A DNA stretch of 64,000 nt from UBA6168 sp964508135 (GTDB lineage: Bacteria > Bacteroidota > Bacteroidia > Chitinophagales > Saprospiraceae): NCBI GenBank assembly GCA_964508135.1, contig CAZDSU010000017.1, forward strand, positions 1 through 64,000, read 5' to 3'. Below the pieces are notes generated by a model that saw only the letters and a program-made list of their open reading frames with translations, was not told where the DNA came from and did not search any database. This document shows positions 17,523-25,812 of the stretch, in pieces (position 1 is the first letter of the stretch; the number at the start of each line of letters is the position of its first letter). Made by a program: the position numbers and the translations under genes.

Positions 17523-18263
17523 TCAAACGAGTTGCTCACTGGTCTTACCGAAGCGGCGTTCCCGGTGTTGGAAGTCAATGATGGCCTGGTAGAGGTGCTC
17601 CCGACGGAAATCGGGCCAGAGGGTGGGGGTAAAGTATAGCTCGGAGTAGGCAATCTGCCAGAGCAGAAAGTTGCTGATGCGGGTCTCGCCGCTGGTGCGG
17701 ATGAGCAGCTCTGGGTCGGGCATCCCGGTGGTGGAAAGTGCTTTGGCGAAAGCCTCCTCGTTGATTTGTTCTGCCGTTATTTCACCCGATTTTGTCGCTT
17801 GGGCGAGCTTTCGGGCTGCCTCCACGATTTCCCATTTGGCACTGTAATTCAAAGCAAGCACCAGCGTCATGCGGGCATTGTGCTTGGTGTCCTCGATTGC
17901 TTTCAGCAGGGTTTTGTGACTTTTTCCTGGTAGTCGGCTGATGTCGCCGATGGCACGCAGGCGCACGCCGTTTTCGTTGAGGGTCTTTATTTCGTTCTTG
18001 ATGGTCTCCACGAGGAGGGTCATCAGGGCGTTCACCTCGGATTCGGGGCGGTTCCAGTTTTCGGTGGAAAAGGCATAGAGCGTCAGGTATTCAATCCCCA
18101 GTTCGGTGCAGGCTTCGGTAACTTCACGCACGGCCTTGACGCCGTTGCGGTGGCCAAAGACGCGTGGCATGCCGTGCTCCTTGGCCCAGCGCCCATTGCC
18201 ATCCATGATGACAGCGATGTGCCGTGGCAATTTTTCTAGGTTGATTTTTGATTTTAAATCCAT
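17523..18263 (-). CDS. uppS: Undecaprenyl diphosphate synthase
   Basis: A 246-residue cis-prenyltransferase from the ATG at 18263. The longer reading to 18416 lacks family similarity. The motif HIAVIMDGNGRWA contains the catalytic Asp (D21) and is followed by the HRNGVKAVREV helix. The C-terminal signature LLIRTSGETRISNFLLWQ..YSELYF is also present. It condenses isopentenyl diphosphate onto farnesyl diphosphate to give the C55 carrier lipid used for peptidoglycan and surface polysaccharides. The divergent neighbour is a WecA/TagO-like enzyme that uses the phosphorylated form of this lipid. It lies upstream of bamA. Confidence 0.95.
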   Translation of the reverse strand: MDLKSKINLEKLPRHIAVIMDGNGRWAKEHGMPRVFGHRNGVKAVREVTEACTELGIEYLTLYAFSTENWNRPESEVNALMTLLVETIKNEIKTLNENGVRLRAIGDISRLPGKSHKTLLKAIEDTKHNARMTLVLALNYSAKWEIVEAARKLAQATKSGEITAEQINEEAFAKALSTTGMPDPELLIRTSGETRISNFLLWQIAYSELYFTPTLWPDFRREHLYQAIIDFQHRERRFGKTSEQLV

Positions 18264-18296
18264 GAGCGAAAATGCCTGTTGACTTTCTTTTGGTGG

Positions 18297-18305
18297 GCAA
18301 AAATA
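18297..18305 (-). promoter_or_regulatory. Putative -7 promoter box for uppS
   Basis: On the minus strand this is TATTTTTGC, matching TAnnTTTG, about 35 nt upstream of the uppS ATG. It also supports the start at 18263 over 18416. Confidence 0.55.
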
Positions 18306-18422
18306 AGAAAAGCTGCCAGTTGCGCCTGCTTGATTTTGCCTATCGCCAGTGCAGGTTTGCCTAATGCCTTGCATATTGTCAGGCGGATGTTGCAACAGTG
18401 TTTCGCAGATGAACAATTAAGG

Positions 18423-18430
18423 TATATTTG
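18423..18430 (+). promoter_or_regulatory. Putative -7 promoter box for the WecA-like gene
   Basis: TATATTTG matches TAnnTTTG and lies 35 nt upstream of the ATG at 18466. Together with the uppS box it makes 18264-18465 a divergent promoter region. Confidence 0.55.
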
Positions 18431-18465
18431 CAGTCCGTTTCGCACACAACTCCAATCCACCCAGT

Positions 18466-19533
18466 ATGTACGACTACGATGTCATCATCAGCTTTATCAC
18501 AGCGTTTACGCTGACCTACTTTGTTATCCCTCCTGTTATTCGGGTAGCCATCGCCAAAAACCTCTATGATGAACCGGGAGAGCGGCGCAGCCACGTCGTG
18601 AGTACGCCCCGCTTGGGTGGGGTCGCCATCTTTGCAGGAGCCATTTTCAGCATCATGCTTTGGACGCCGTTTGCAAAGTACGGCGGCGACGTCCAGTACG
18701 TGCTTTGCGCATTCATCCTGATTTTCCTTGTTGGTGTCAAGGACGATATCACAGACATTTCTCCTACGAAAAAACTGATGGTGGAAATACTCGCCGCGGG
18801 CATCCTGTTCTTCAAGGCGGACGTCAGGATTTCCAGCTTGCACGGCATCATGGGCATCCAAGAAATTGGGCTGGTCTGGAGTGCGGTGCTCACCATTTTC
18901 ACCATCATCGTCATCATCAACGCTCTCAACCTCATGGACGGCATCAACGGCCTTTCGGGCAGCCTGACCATTCTCATCACAGGTACGCTTGGCGTATGGT
19001 TCTTACTGGTAAAAAGATATGATTTCGCCATTATGGCACTTTCGGCAGCAGGTGCTACGACGGCATTCTTGAAATACAACTACTCCCCTGCCCGCATTTT
19101 CATGGGCGATACTGGAGCCCTTCTGCTGGGGCTGATTTGCTCCATCCTAGCCATAAATTTCATTGAGTTCAACAGCCTGCTGGAAGACGCCCACCCGTTC
19201 AAAATCAATGCAGCGCCTGGCGTCGCCATCGGCATCCTTATCCTTCCGCTCTTCGATACGTTACGGGTATTCAGTACCCGCATACTAAAAGGCAAGCATC
19301 CGTTGCACCCCGATCGCACCCATATTCACCACCTACTGCTCGATGCCGGGCTGAACCACATGCAGGCAACGGCTGTGTTAGTGGGCGTCAACGTCTTTTT
19401 TATCGTGCTGGGCTTCCTGCTCCAACGCTACACCAATAGTGCCATGCTCATCATCCTGCTGCTGGGCGGCATTGCCACGTTGATGGTCAGCGGGCTTGTG
19501 TACTCGCTTTACAAGCGGAGCTTGAGGGTTTGA
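18466..19533 (+). CDS. WecA/TagO-like undecaprenyl-phosphate sugar-1-phosphate transferase
   Basis: A 355-residue membrane protein with about 10-11 helices from the MraY/WecA/Rfe superfamily. Landmarks are PRLGGVAIFAG, the acidic loop GVKDDITDISPTKKL, INALNLMDGINGLSG, and FMGDTGALLLGL with its Mg-binding Asp. The cytoplasmic loop HPDRTHIHHLLLDAGL is the HIHH motif typical of GlcNAc-1-phosphate (WecA) rather than MurNAc-pentapeptide (MraY) enzymes. It should start lipid-linked surface polysaccharide or O-antigen-like synthesis on undecaprenyl phosphate, which fits its divergent neighbour uppS. The CRISPR array begins 91 nt downstream. Confidence 0.92.
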   Translation: MYDYDVIISFITAFTLTYFVIPPVIRVAIAKNLYDEPGERRSHVVSTPRLGGVAIFAGAIFSIMLWTPFAKYGGDVQYVLCAFILIFLVGVKDDITDISPTKKLMVEILAAGILFFKADVRISSLHGIMGIQEIGLVWSAVLTIFTIIVIINALNLMDGINGLSGSLTILITGTLGVWFLLVKRYDFAIMALSAAGATTAFLKYNYSPARIFMGDTGALLLGLICSILAINFIEFNSLLEDAHPFKINAAPGVAIGILILPLFDTLRVFSTRILKGKHPLHPDRTHIHHLLLDAGLNHMQATAVLVGVNVFFIVLGFLLQRYTNSAMLIILLLGGIATLMVSGLVYSLYKRSLRV

Positions 19534-19624
19534 TATTTCGATATCTGCATTTCATGCTTTTGCCCGCTTGAGAAAAAGTTAAGTGCCACCACCAAAGATG
19601 GCTATTCCGTGGATTGGTGTGTGG

Positions 19625-22600
19625 GTTTCAATCCTTCTTCTTCTGGATACTGGCTGGTAAGCGGTGCGCTTTGCGTTTTCCTCCAATTGCCTCAGCGGTT
19701 TCAATCCTTCTTCTTCTGGATATTGGCTGATAAGACGCACAGGTTTTCGTGTCGCCCCGCAGGCGGGAAAGTTTCAATCCTTCTTCTTCTGGATATTGGC
19801 TGATAAGGAAACATCCAAATCGAGGACGCTACTTTCCAATTCCGTTTCAATCCTTCTTCTTCTGGATATTGGCTGATAAGAAACCCGAAGGCGGATTAAG
19901 GGCCACCAACGGGTTCAGTTTCAATCCTTCTTCTTCTGGATATTGGCTGATAAGCAATCAAGGAGGGTTGACCCTCTGTTTTTTTAACGCAGTTTCAATC
20001 CTTCTTCTTCTGGATATTGGCTGATAAGAATCGATGCCATGCAGCTTATTTTTCGCCAAAACTCCGGTTTCAATCCTTCTTCTTCTGGATATTGGCTGAT
20101 AAGTCGTCCTCGCTGGGCTTGGGTATGCCCATCCATTCGGTTTCAATCCTTCTTCTTCTGGATATTGGCTGATAAGTTTCAATTATCGGCAAGGCACTAT
20201 CTGAACTTGCTACGTTTCAATCCTTCTTCTTCTGGATATTGGCTGATAAGTTCCTTATATTTCCATTTATGGCGCACCTCGACCCACGTTTCAATCCTTC
20301 TTCTTCTGGATATTGGCTGATAAGAATGCGTTTCACGTCAATAGTACCAATGGGGCAGAAAGTTTCAATCCTTCTTCTTCTGGATATTGGCTGATAAGAT
20401 GGCTGGCATTTTCCATGCGGGTTGTGGGTCATCGGGTTTCAATCCTTCTTCTTCTGGATATTGGCTGATAAGTGATTTTATTGCACCCGCTTTGATTGCA
20501 GAAAGCCCGTTTCAATCCTTCTTCTTCTGGATATTGGCTGATAAGTTCCAAGTGTATCGTGTTTACTATGTTATGGGGGCAGTTTCAATCCTTCTTCTTC
20601 TGGATATTGGCTGATAAGGTATTGCATACGCAGTTTTAAACAACTAAAAATAGAGTTTCAATCCTTCTTCTTCTGGATATTGGCTGATAAGTGTACGTTG
20701 CGAAAATGGGGCTGGTGGCCTCTTGCTCGTTTCAATCCTTCTTCTTCTGGATATTGGCTGATAAGGCGGTTAATTTTTTTGCCGTTGTCGGGACGGGTGA
20801 GTTTCAATCCTTCTTCTTCTGGATATTGGCTGATAAGACGCCATCCACGCAAATATCAAGCCTTGAAATATTAAGTTTCAATCCTTCTTCTTCTGGATAT
20901 TGGCTGATAAGCGCCCCAATGCGGCGCAAGTGCTACATGCCATGTTTGTTTCAATCCTTCTTCTTCTGGATATTGGCTGATAAGCGTCGTTATAGACTTT
21001 TGCGCTGTCAATGTAGCCGTGTTTCAATCCTTCTTCTTCTGGATATTGGCTGATAAGAAGCGGAACGGGAAGGCACGGGTTATTTCCAAACCTTGTTTCA
21101 ATCCTTCTTCTTCTGGATATTGGCTGATAAGCGGCATGCTCATATCATGTTCCTTGCGGCGCAAATAAGTTTCAATCCTTCTTCTTCTGGATATTGGCTG
21201 ATAAGATGACGGCGCAGAAAGCGACGAAGACGAACTAAACCGTTTCAATCCTTCTTCTTCTGGATATTGGCTGATAAGCCGCTGAAAGCGGCGAGCGGTT
21301 GCGTGATGAAATTGTGTTTCAATCCTTCTTCTTCTGGATATTGGCTGATAAGTAGTTTGTTGCCAAGTTCCGCCCGCAGGATGGACCTGTTTCAATCCTT
21401 CTTCTTCTGGATATTGGCTGATAAGCAAGCCACATGGCTGACGGTGATGATATTGGGCGGAGTTTCAATCCTTCTTCTTCTGGATATTGGCTGATAAGGT
21501 TGATGGTGGGTGGGTTCATAATTAGTCTATTATCCGTTTCAATCCTTCTTCTTCTGGATATTGGCTGATAAGCTTTGCGATGATTTCCGTTGAAATCTTC
21601 GGGGGCAAAGTTTCAATCCTTCTTCTTCTGGATATTGGCTGATAAGGAAAAGGCGGCGTGATATGGTGATGAAGGTGCTCATGTTTCAATCCTTCTTCTT
21701 CTGGATATTGGCTGATAAGACGCTGAGCTGTTGGAGAAAATCAAGATTGTAAAATTGTTTCAATCCTTCTTCTTCTGGATATTGGCTGATAAGCTCGACA
21801 TCACCACCGCCATCACCCTCGAAGCATGGGGTTTCAATCCTTCTTCTTCTGGATATTGGCTGATAAGGCGGGCCTTTCGGCCTCGCCTGAGTGTCAGTAA
21901 GTTGTTTCAATCCTTCTTCTTCTGGATATTGGCTGATAAGTGGAGAATTGAAAATTGATAATGATATGAATTACATGTTTCAATCCTTCTTCTTCTGGAT
22001 ATTGGCTGATAAGAAGGAGTCCGGTCCTTTCTTCTCGCAGTGCTTTTGCGTTTCAATCCTTCTTCTTCTGGATATTGGCTGATAAGCCCTGACCGAGACG
22101 CAGGACAGCTTCGGCCAGCCCGGTTTCAATCCTTCTTCTTCTGGATATTGGCTGATAAGTACCCTTTCAGCCACATCACAAAATCTGGTTTCGGAGTTTC
22201 AATCCTTCTTCTTCTGGATATTGGCTGATAAGCCAACGTGAACACACAACTACCTGACATTCAATTAATGTTTCAATCCTTCTTCTTCTGGATATTGGCT
22301 GATAAGACCTCTGTTGACGCTCAAGTTAGAAATGTGCCATATGTTTCAATCCTTCTTCTTCTGGATATTGGCTGATAAGCATCTCGGCGAACTACTCCGC
22401 TGAGGCGGCAAATTATGTTTCAATCCTTCTTCTTCTGGATATTGGCTGATAAGCCTGCCGTAGTCTTTGTACTTTGTATTTGTTGGTGGTTTCAATCCTT
22501 CTTCTTCTGGATATTGGCTGATAAGGTGGTTTTGTGCCAGCCCAGCCCGATGAGCTTTTGGGTTTCAATCCTTCTTCTTCTGGATATTGGCTGATAAGCG

Positions 22601-22672
22601 GCCAGCAGGTTCACCCAGTTTCTGTGCTTGTACGTGTTTCAATCCTTCTTCTTCTGGATATTGGCTGATAAG
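19625..22672 (-). CRISPR. Type I-B CRISPR array, 42 repeats and 41 spacers
   Basis: By hand count there are 42 copies of a 37-nt repeat (plus strand starts GTTTCAATCC, ends GGCTGATAAG) and 41 spacers of 35-38 nt, mostly 36-37. The copy at 19625 has two changes (position 26 T to C, position 33 A to G); I saw no change in the others. The minus-strand repeat ends in ATTGAAAC, the usual 5-prime handle of type I-B crRNAs. The degenerate copy is at the left end and the cas genes are at the right. All three facts place the leader to the right (22673-22908) and transcription right to left. The repeat centre is a GAA-triplet purine tract with only a weak ATCC/GGAT stem. The repeat has no stop codon in any frame, which creates false repetitive reading frames. 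Confidence 0.98.
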
Positions 22673-22908
22673 GCGTCTCCCGGCTTAAGCCACTGAAAAT
22701 CAATAAAATACACTGAATTCGCTATACCGTATTTTTTGACTTCCAAGTTGTCAAAGAACTTCTTTTTCATCATTTTACTGCAATTTTCGGAATGATAGTT
22801 TATTGATAATGAATCGGTTACGACTGGTTTCTGTTGCTTCATTTATAAATTCCCACCCGGAAACCCCTCGCCCACCGTTGTATGGCAAACCTACCTAAAA
22901 GTTTCGTA
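22673..22908 (-). promoter_or_regulatory. Putative CRISPR leader
   Basis: A 236-nt AT-rich stretch between cas4 and the newest repeat. It contains a -7-like box TAGGTTTG at 22886-22893 (minus strand), about 210 nt before the first repeat, within a 12-nt motif shared with the cas promoter region. A 67-codon minus-strand reading frame starts at 22842 and runs into the first repeat. It has no recognisable family, and because the repeat is open in all frames it is probably fortuitous. Confidence 0.6.
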
Positions 22909-23490
22909 TCACTGAATACAAATATTCCGGTACGTGCAATCCACGCAACGGCGCTTGAACTTCGTGGCATTCGGAAACCAGTTCCTCGTGATGATGTCCT
23001 TGATTTCCTCCGCACAGGCCCGAACCGAAGCGATGTCCTCCCGGCTGATGGGCACCTCCACCAGCTTGTTTTGGCTGCGGGTATAAACCAAATAGCCCCG
23101 GTTCACGGGCTTCCCGAAATTCTCCTCGATGAGCCAAGCATAGCAGAAAAGCTGCGTCCGGTACGTCTCATAAACCTTGTCCTCGTACACCGCAAACTTG
23201 TAGTCTAGCGGTGCCATCGTCCCATCTTCAAGCATCAGCGCCTCGTCCACTTCCCCCCGCAACAAGTCGTTCGTCAGGTACTGCCCGATATGCTTCTCCA
23301 CCACCCCGATTCGCTTTCGCAGGTACTCCATGTTTTCCCTCGCCTTCTTCTCGTGCACGTCCCTACCCTTCTGAACTTTGAAAAACTTGTCCTCATGCTG
23401 CGGAATCCTCAACACATACTCGAAGTACGTGAACCTCGGACAGTAGCGGTACTGTATGATTTGCGACGGTGTAATGCTGAAATTTTCCAT
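22909..23490 (-). CDS. cas4: CRISPR adaptation exonuclease Cas4
   Basis: A 193-residue RecB-like nuclease with an iron-sulfur cluster. The first cysteine is in YRYCPRFTYF (C18) and the last three are in RRCVDCTYRNIC at the C terminus. Nuclease residues are in VHEKKAREN, LRGEVDEALMLEDG and APLDYKFA (the GxVD and DxK pattern), with a QxxxY-like TQLFCYAWL. Cas4 trims prespacers and helps select those with the right PAM before integration by Cas1-Cas2. It is the last gene of the cas operon, 39 nt after cas2, and borders the leader. Confidence 0.95.
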   Translation of the reverse strand: MENFSITPSQIIQYRYCPRFTYFEYVLRIPQHEDKFFKVQKGRDVHEKKARENMEYLRKRIGVVEKHIGQYLTNDLLRGEVDEALMLEDGTMAPLDYKFAVYEDKVYETYRTQLFCYAWLIEENFGKPVNRGYLVYTRSQNKLVEVPISREDIASVRACAEEIKDIITRNWFPNATKFKRRCVDCTYRNICIQ

Positions 23491-23529
23491 TTTTCAAGAA
23501 TTATGATTAACCCACCTCATCCCTCATCC

Positions 23530-23820
23530 CTAAAAAAACAAGGCCCGCACTTGGTCGGTCACGAGTTTCTGGTCGAAAGCCTGCCCCAACAGCACCACCT
23601 GTTGCATCTCCTCCTTCGACATTGGGAAGATATAGACCTTGTCCTTGTCCACATTGATTTCCTGCTCGATTTTCAGCGACAGCGCATCCTTGTCGCTGCG
23701 GCTCAAAGTGCCGAGGAACACGCTCAACTGCACCCGGTATAGTCCCGCCTGCTTGCAGAACTTGGCTACCTTCGTCCGGGCCTTGTCACTTTCAATATCA
23801 TATATCACCCAAGCTATCAT
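23530..23820 (-). CDS. cas2: CRISPR adaptation protein Cas2
   Basis: A 96-residue ferredoxin-fold protein beginning MIAWVIYDIESDK. The conserved Asp (D8) is followed by TKVAKFCKQAGLYRVQLSVFLG, the usual RVQxSVF signature. It dimerises between two Cas1 dimers to form the spacer integrase. Its ATG overlaps the cas1 stop codon (ATGA), so translation is coupled. Confidence 0.96.
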   Translation of the reverse strand: MIAWVIYDIESDKARTKVAKFCKQAGLYRVQLSVFLGTLSRSDKDALSLKIEQEINVDKDKVYIFPMSKEEMQQVVLLGQAFDQKLVTDQVRALFF

Positions 23821-24827
23821 AGCGGTTCCGATTTTCCGATTAACTCATTGGCAAACTGGTGAGCATCAAACTGAATCGTCGCCGCCCGGTTCTGCTGCCG
23901 GCCCTTGTAGCGCACCTTCTCCTCCTCCAGGTATTGGTTGAAATGCTCCATCAGCAGCGCCTTCCCCTCCTTGTTCAGCGAAACCCCGTTCTTGATGGCC
24001 TCCGTATGGTCCTGCCGCACCTTCTTCCCCGAAAACAGCGTGAACACCGTCTTGTCCGCATAGCCCCGGTACGGCTCAATGAAATCGTTCACCATGCTCT
24101 TGTAATTGTAGTCGTCCCGGTGCAGGAAACCCACATAGGGGTCAACCCCCGCCAGCATCAGCGCCTTCTCCACCCTTGCGTACAGCACCCCGTAGGCATA
24201 GTTCAGGAAGGCATTGAACGCATCCTTCGCAGGACGGAAGCTCCTGCCACCAAACTGGTACTGCTCCGGCAGCACAAAGCTCACCGTCTCAAAGTACAGC
24301 CGCCCACAAGTGCCCTCCCAGCCACGGATGCTGTCCGCCACATCGTCCACGTGCCGGGCCGTCACCGCCTCCACCTGTCGGCGCAGCGCCGCCATCGCCT
24401 CCAACTGGAAATCCAAATAGCCGTGGTGCTGCGGGCGGTGCTTGCGCAAACCCTCCATCAGTTCCATCTGGTGGTCCATCTTCGCACCCACCCACTGCTT
24501 CGTGTAGTGCAGCGCCTCCGCCGCCAGGCTCGCCTCCAATTGCCGCTTCCGAATCAGCGTCGTGCTGCCCAGCTTCGTATGCCATACCCTCCCGATGGGG
24601 TCGCCGTTGTTCTCCAAAAAAACGATGTCAATATTGTTCCGCACCGCCAGCCGCACCGCATCGCTCGACAGCGCCGTGCCAGTGTTCAGCCAGATGCTCT
24701 TCACCTTGTGCGCCGCCACCTGCTGCGTCCTGGTTTCGCCTTTGTCCTTTACCGTTACCTCGAACATTTCTTCCTTCACGTGGAGGTAGGCACCGTAGGA
24801 GTTGAGATGTAGTTGCATGGCTGTCAT
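23817..24827 (-). CDS. cas1: CRISPR integrase Cas1
   Basis: A 336-residue endonuclease/integrase. The N-terminal beta domain starts MQLHLNSYGAYLHV; the ATG at 24818 is an equally good start and fits the family a little better than 24827. Metal ligands are in the usual places: Glu in WEGTCGRLYF, His in DPYVGFLHRDDYN and the acidic DFIEPYR. It joins prespacers to the leader end of the array with Cas2. The length fits type I-B Cas1. It is separated from cas6 by a 256-nt gap containing two strong hairpins, unlike the tight junctions elsewhere in the operon. Confidence 0.96.
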   Translation of the reverse strand: MTAMQLHLNSYGAYLHVKEEMFEVTVKDKGETRTQQVAAHKVKSIWLNTGTALSSDAVRLAVRNNIDIVFLENNGDPIGRVWHTKLGSTTLIRKRQLEASLAAEALHYTKQWVGAKMDHQMELMEGLRKHRPQHHGYLDFQLEAMAALRRQVEAVTARHVDDVADSIRGWEGTCGRLYFETVSFVLPEQYQFGGRSFRPAKDAFNAFLNYAYGVLYARVEKALMLAGVDPYVGFLHRDDYNYKSMVNDFIEPYRGYADKTVFTLFSGKKVRQDHTEAIKNGVSLNKEGKALLMEHFNQYLEEEKVRYKGRQQNRAATIQFDAHQFANELIGKSEPL

Positions 24828-24930
24828 TATTGTTGGATGGTTGGAATTGTTTCATTGCTAGTTCCAAAACCATACACTTTTAGTATGCTGAAAATTCGGC
24901 ACAATAAAACATCTTCTTTGTCACTCGTGG

Positions 24931-25024
24931 AAGTCGCTTTTGTCATGGCCGTAGGCCACCTCTGCGTCATACATGACTGCACACATGACGCAGAGGTGGC
25001 CTACGGCCATGACAAAAGCGACTT
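24931..25024. repeat. 40-bp perfect inverted repeat inside the cas operon
   Basis: Arms at 24931-24970 and 24985-25024 are perfect complements over 40 bp with a 14-nt loop (ACATGACTGCACAC). Each arm contains a smaller hairpin TGGCC-GTA-GGCCA. It lies in the cas6-cas1 gap, and no reading frame covers it convincingly. Confidence 0.92.
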
Positions 25025-25052
25025 GTACAGGGCATCGGGAGTATTGAGTATA

Positions 25053-25085
25053 AGGATTACTAAACCTTGAAGGTTTAGTAATCCT
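25053..25085 (-). terminator. Hairpin at the cas6 stop codon
   Basis: A 16-bp perfect stem (25053-25068 and 25070-25085) around a single G overlaps the cas6 stop codon. There is no T-run, so it may be an mRNA-stabilising or attenuating hairpin and not a true terminator. Confidence 0.5.
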
Positions 25086-25809
25086 ATGCGCCAATTCGGT
25101 GAATAGTCCCAAAGCCCCTCGACACGGATTTGCCCAAGCCGATGAAATCTGGGAGCAGGACGTTGGTGGTGAATTGCCCGGTAAATGCCGCCATCTTGTT
25201 GTCCTTGAACTTGGCCGACCGATATGCCTCAATGTCCAGCTCCACCCTGACCCTTTCATCTGGCCCAAAGAAATGCCCGAACGCCTTGAAAAAGGACAAG
25301 ATATTGCCCACCAGAATCCTTTCCAGCAAGATGAAATCGCAGGACTCGTCCGACTCCATATAGACCCGGTGGTTCTCCTGGTTCAGCGCCATCCAGAACG
25401 TCTCGAAACGGTACCTGACCGGGCCTTCCGACATCCCGATAGCCACCCGGCTATGCTTTATTTCCTTGGTAAAAAGCGGATAGACCGTCCCCTCGATGTT
25501 CAGTTCCTGTGTTTTCAGGAACAGTTCCGCCAACAAGTCCGCACCCTCGCCCATACCGACCAATGTCGGTACGTTCCGCAGTACCTTGTACTGCACCAAG
25601 GGGTAGGCATAGCGGCTGCGCCCATCCTCGAAGTGGTTGTGCAGCAGCGGCGAATGTTCCTTGAACAAATTGCCGAAATACCCCCGCAGCTTGTGCGCAT
25701 CCCGCACGTCCAGGTGGATTTCCGGGAAGGTAAGGGTGGTGAATGGAAGGGTGGTCAGTGGGTGGGTGCTGGCAGTGGTGGATTCAATGCTTGTTTTTTG
25801 TGCAATCAT
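25084..25809 (-). CDS. cas6: crRNA-processing endoribonuclease Cas6
   Basis: A 241-residue RAMP-fold protein. The C-terminal glycine-rich loop GLGKSVSRGFGTI is the Cas6 signature. A candidate catalytic histidine lies in the SPLLHNHF segment, near residue 55. It should cut the minus-strand array transcript within each repeat to leave the AUUGAAAC handle. In many type I-B loci cas6 comes first, before cas8b; here it is between cas3 and cas1. It starts 3 nt after the cas3 stop. It appears more GC-rich than cas3, cas5, cas7 and cas8b. Confidence 0.85.
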   Translation of the reverse strand: MIAQKTSIESTTASTHPLTTLPFTTLTFPEIHLDVRDAHKLRGYFGNLFKEHSPLLHNHFEDGRSRYAYPLVQYKVLRNVPTLVGMGEGADLLAELFLKTQELNIEGTVYPLFTKEIKHSRVAIGMSEGPVRYRFETFWMALNQENHRVYMESDESCDFILLERILVGNILSFFKAFGHFFGPDERVRVELDIEAYRSAKFKDNKMAAFTGQFTTNVLLPDFIGLGKSVSRGFGTIHRIGA

Positions 25810-25812
25810 GGT

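Noticed and set aside
19609..22228. Many open reading frames in the CRISPR array that encode repeated peptides such as FNPSSSGYWLI, QSFFFWILADK or LISQYPEEEGLK
   Set aside because: They arise because the 37-nt repeat has no stop codon in any frame. They are not genes.
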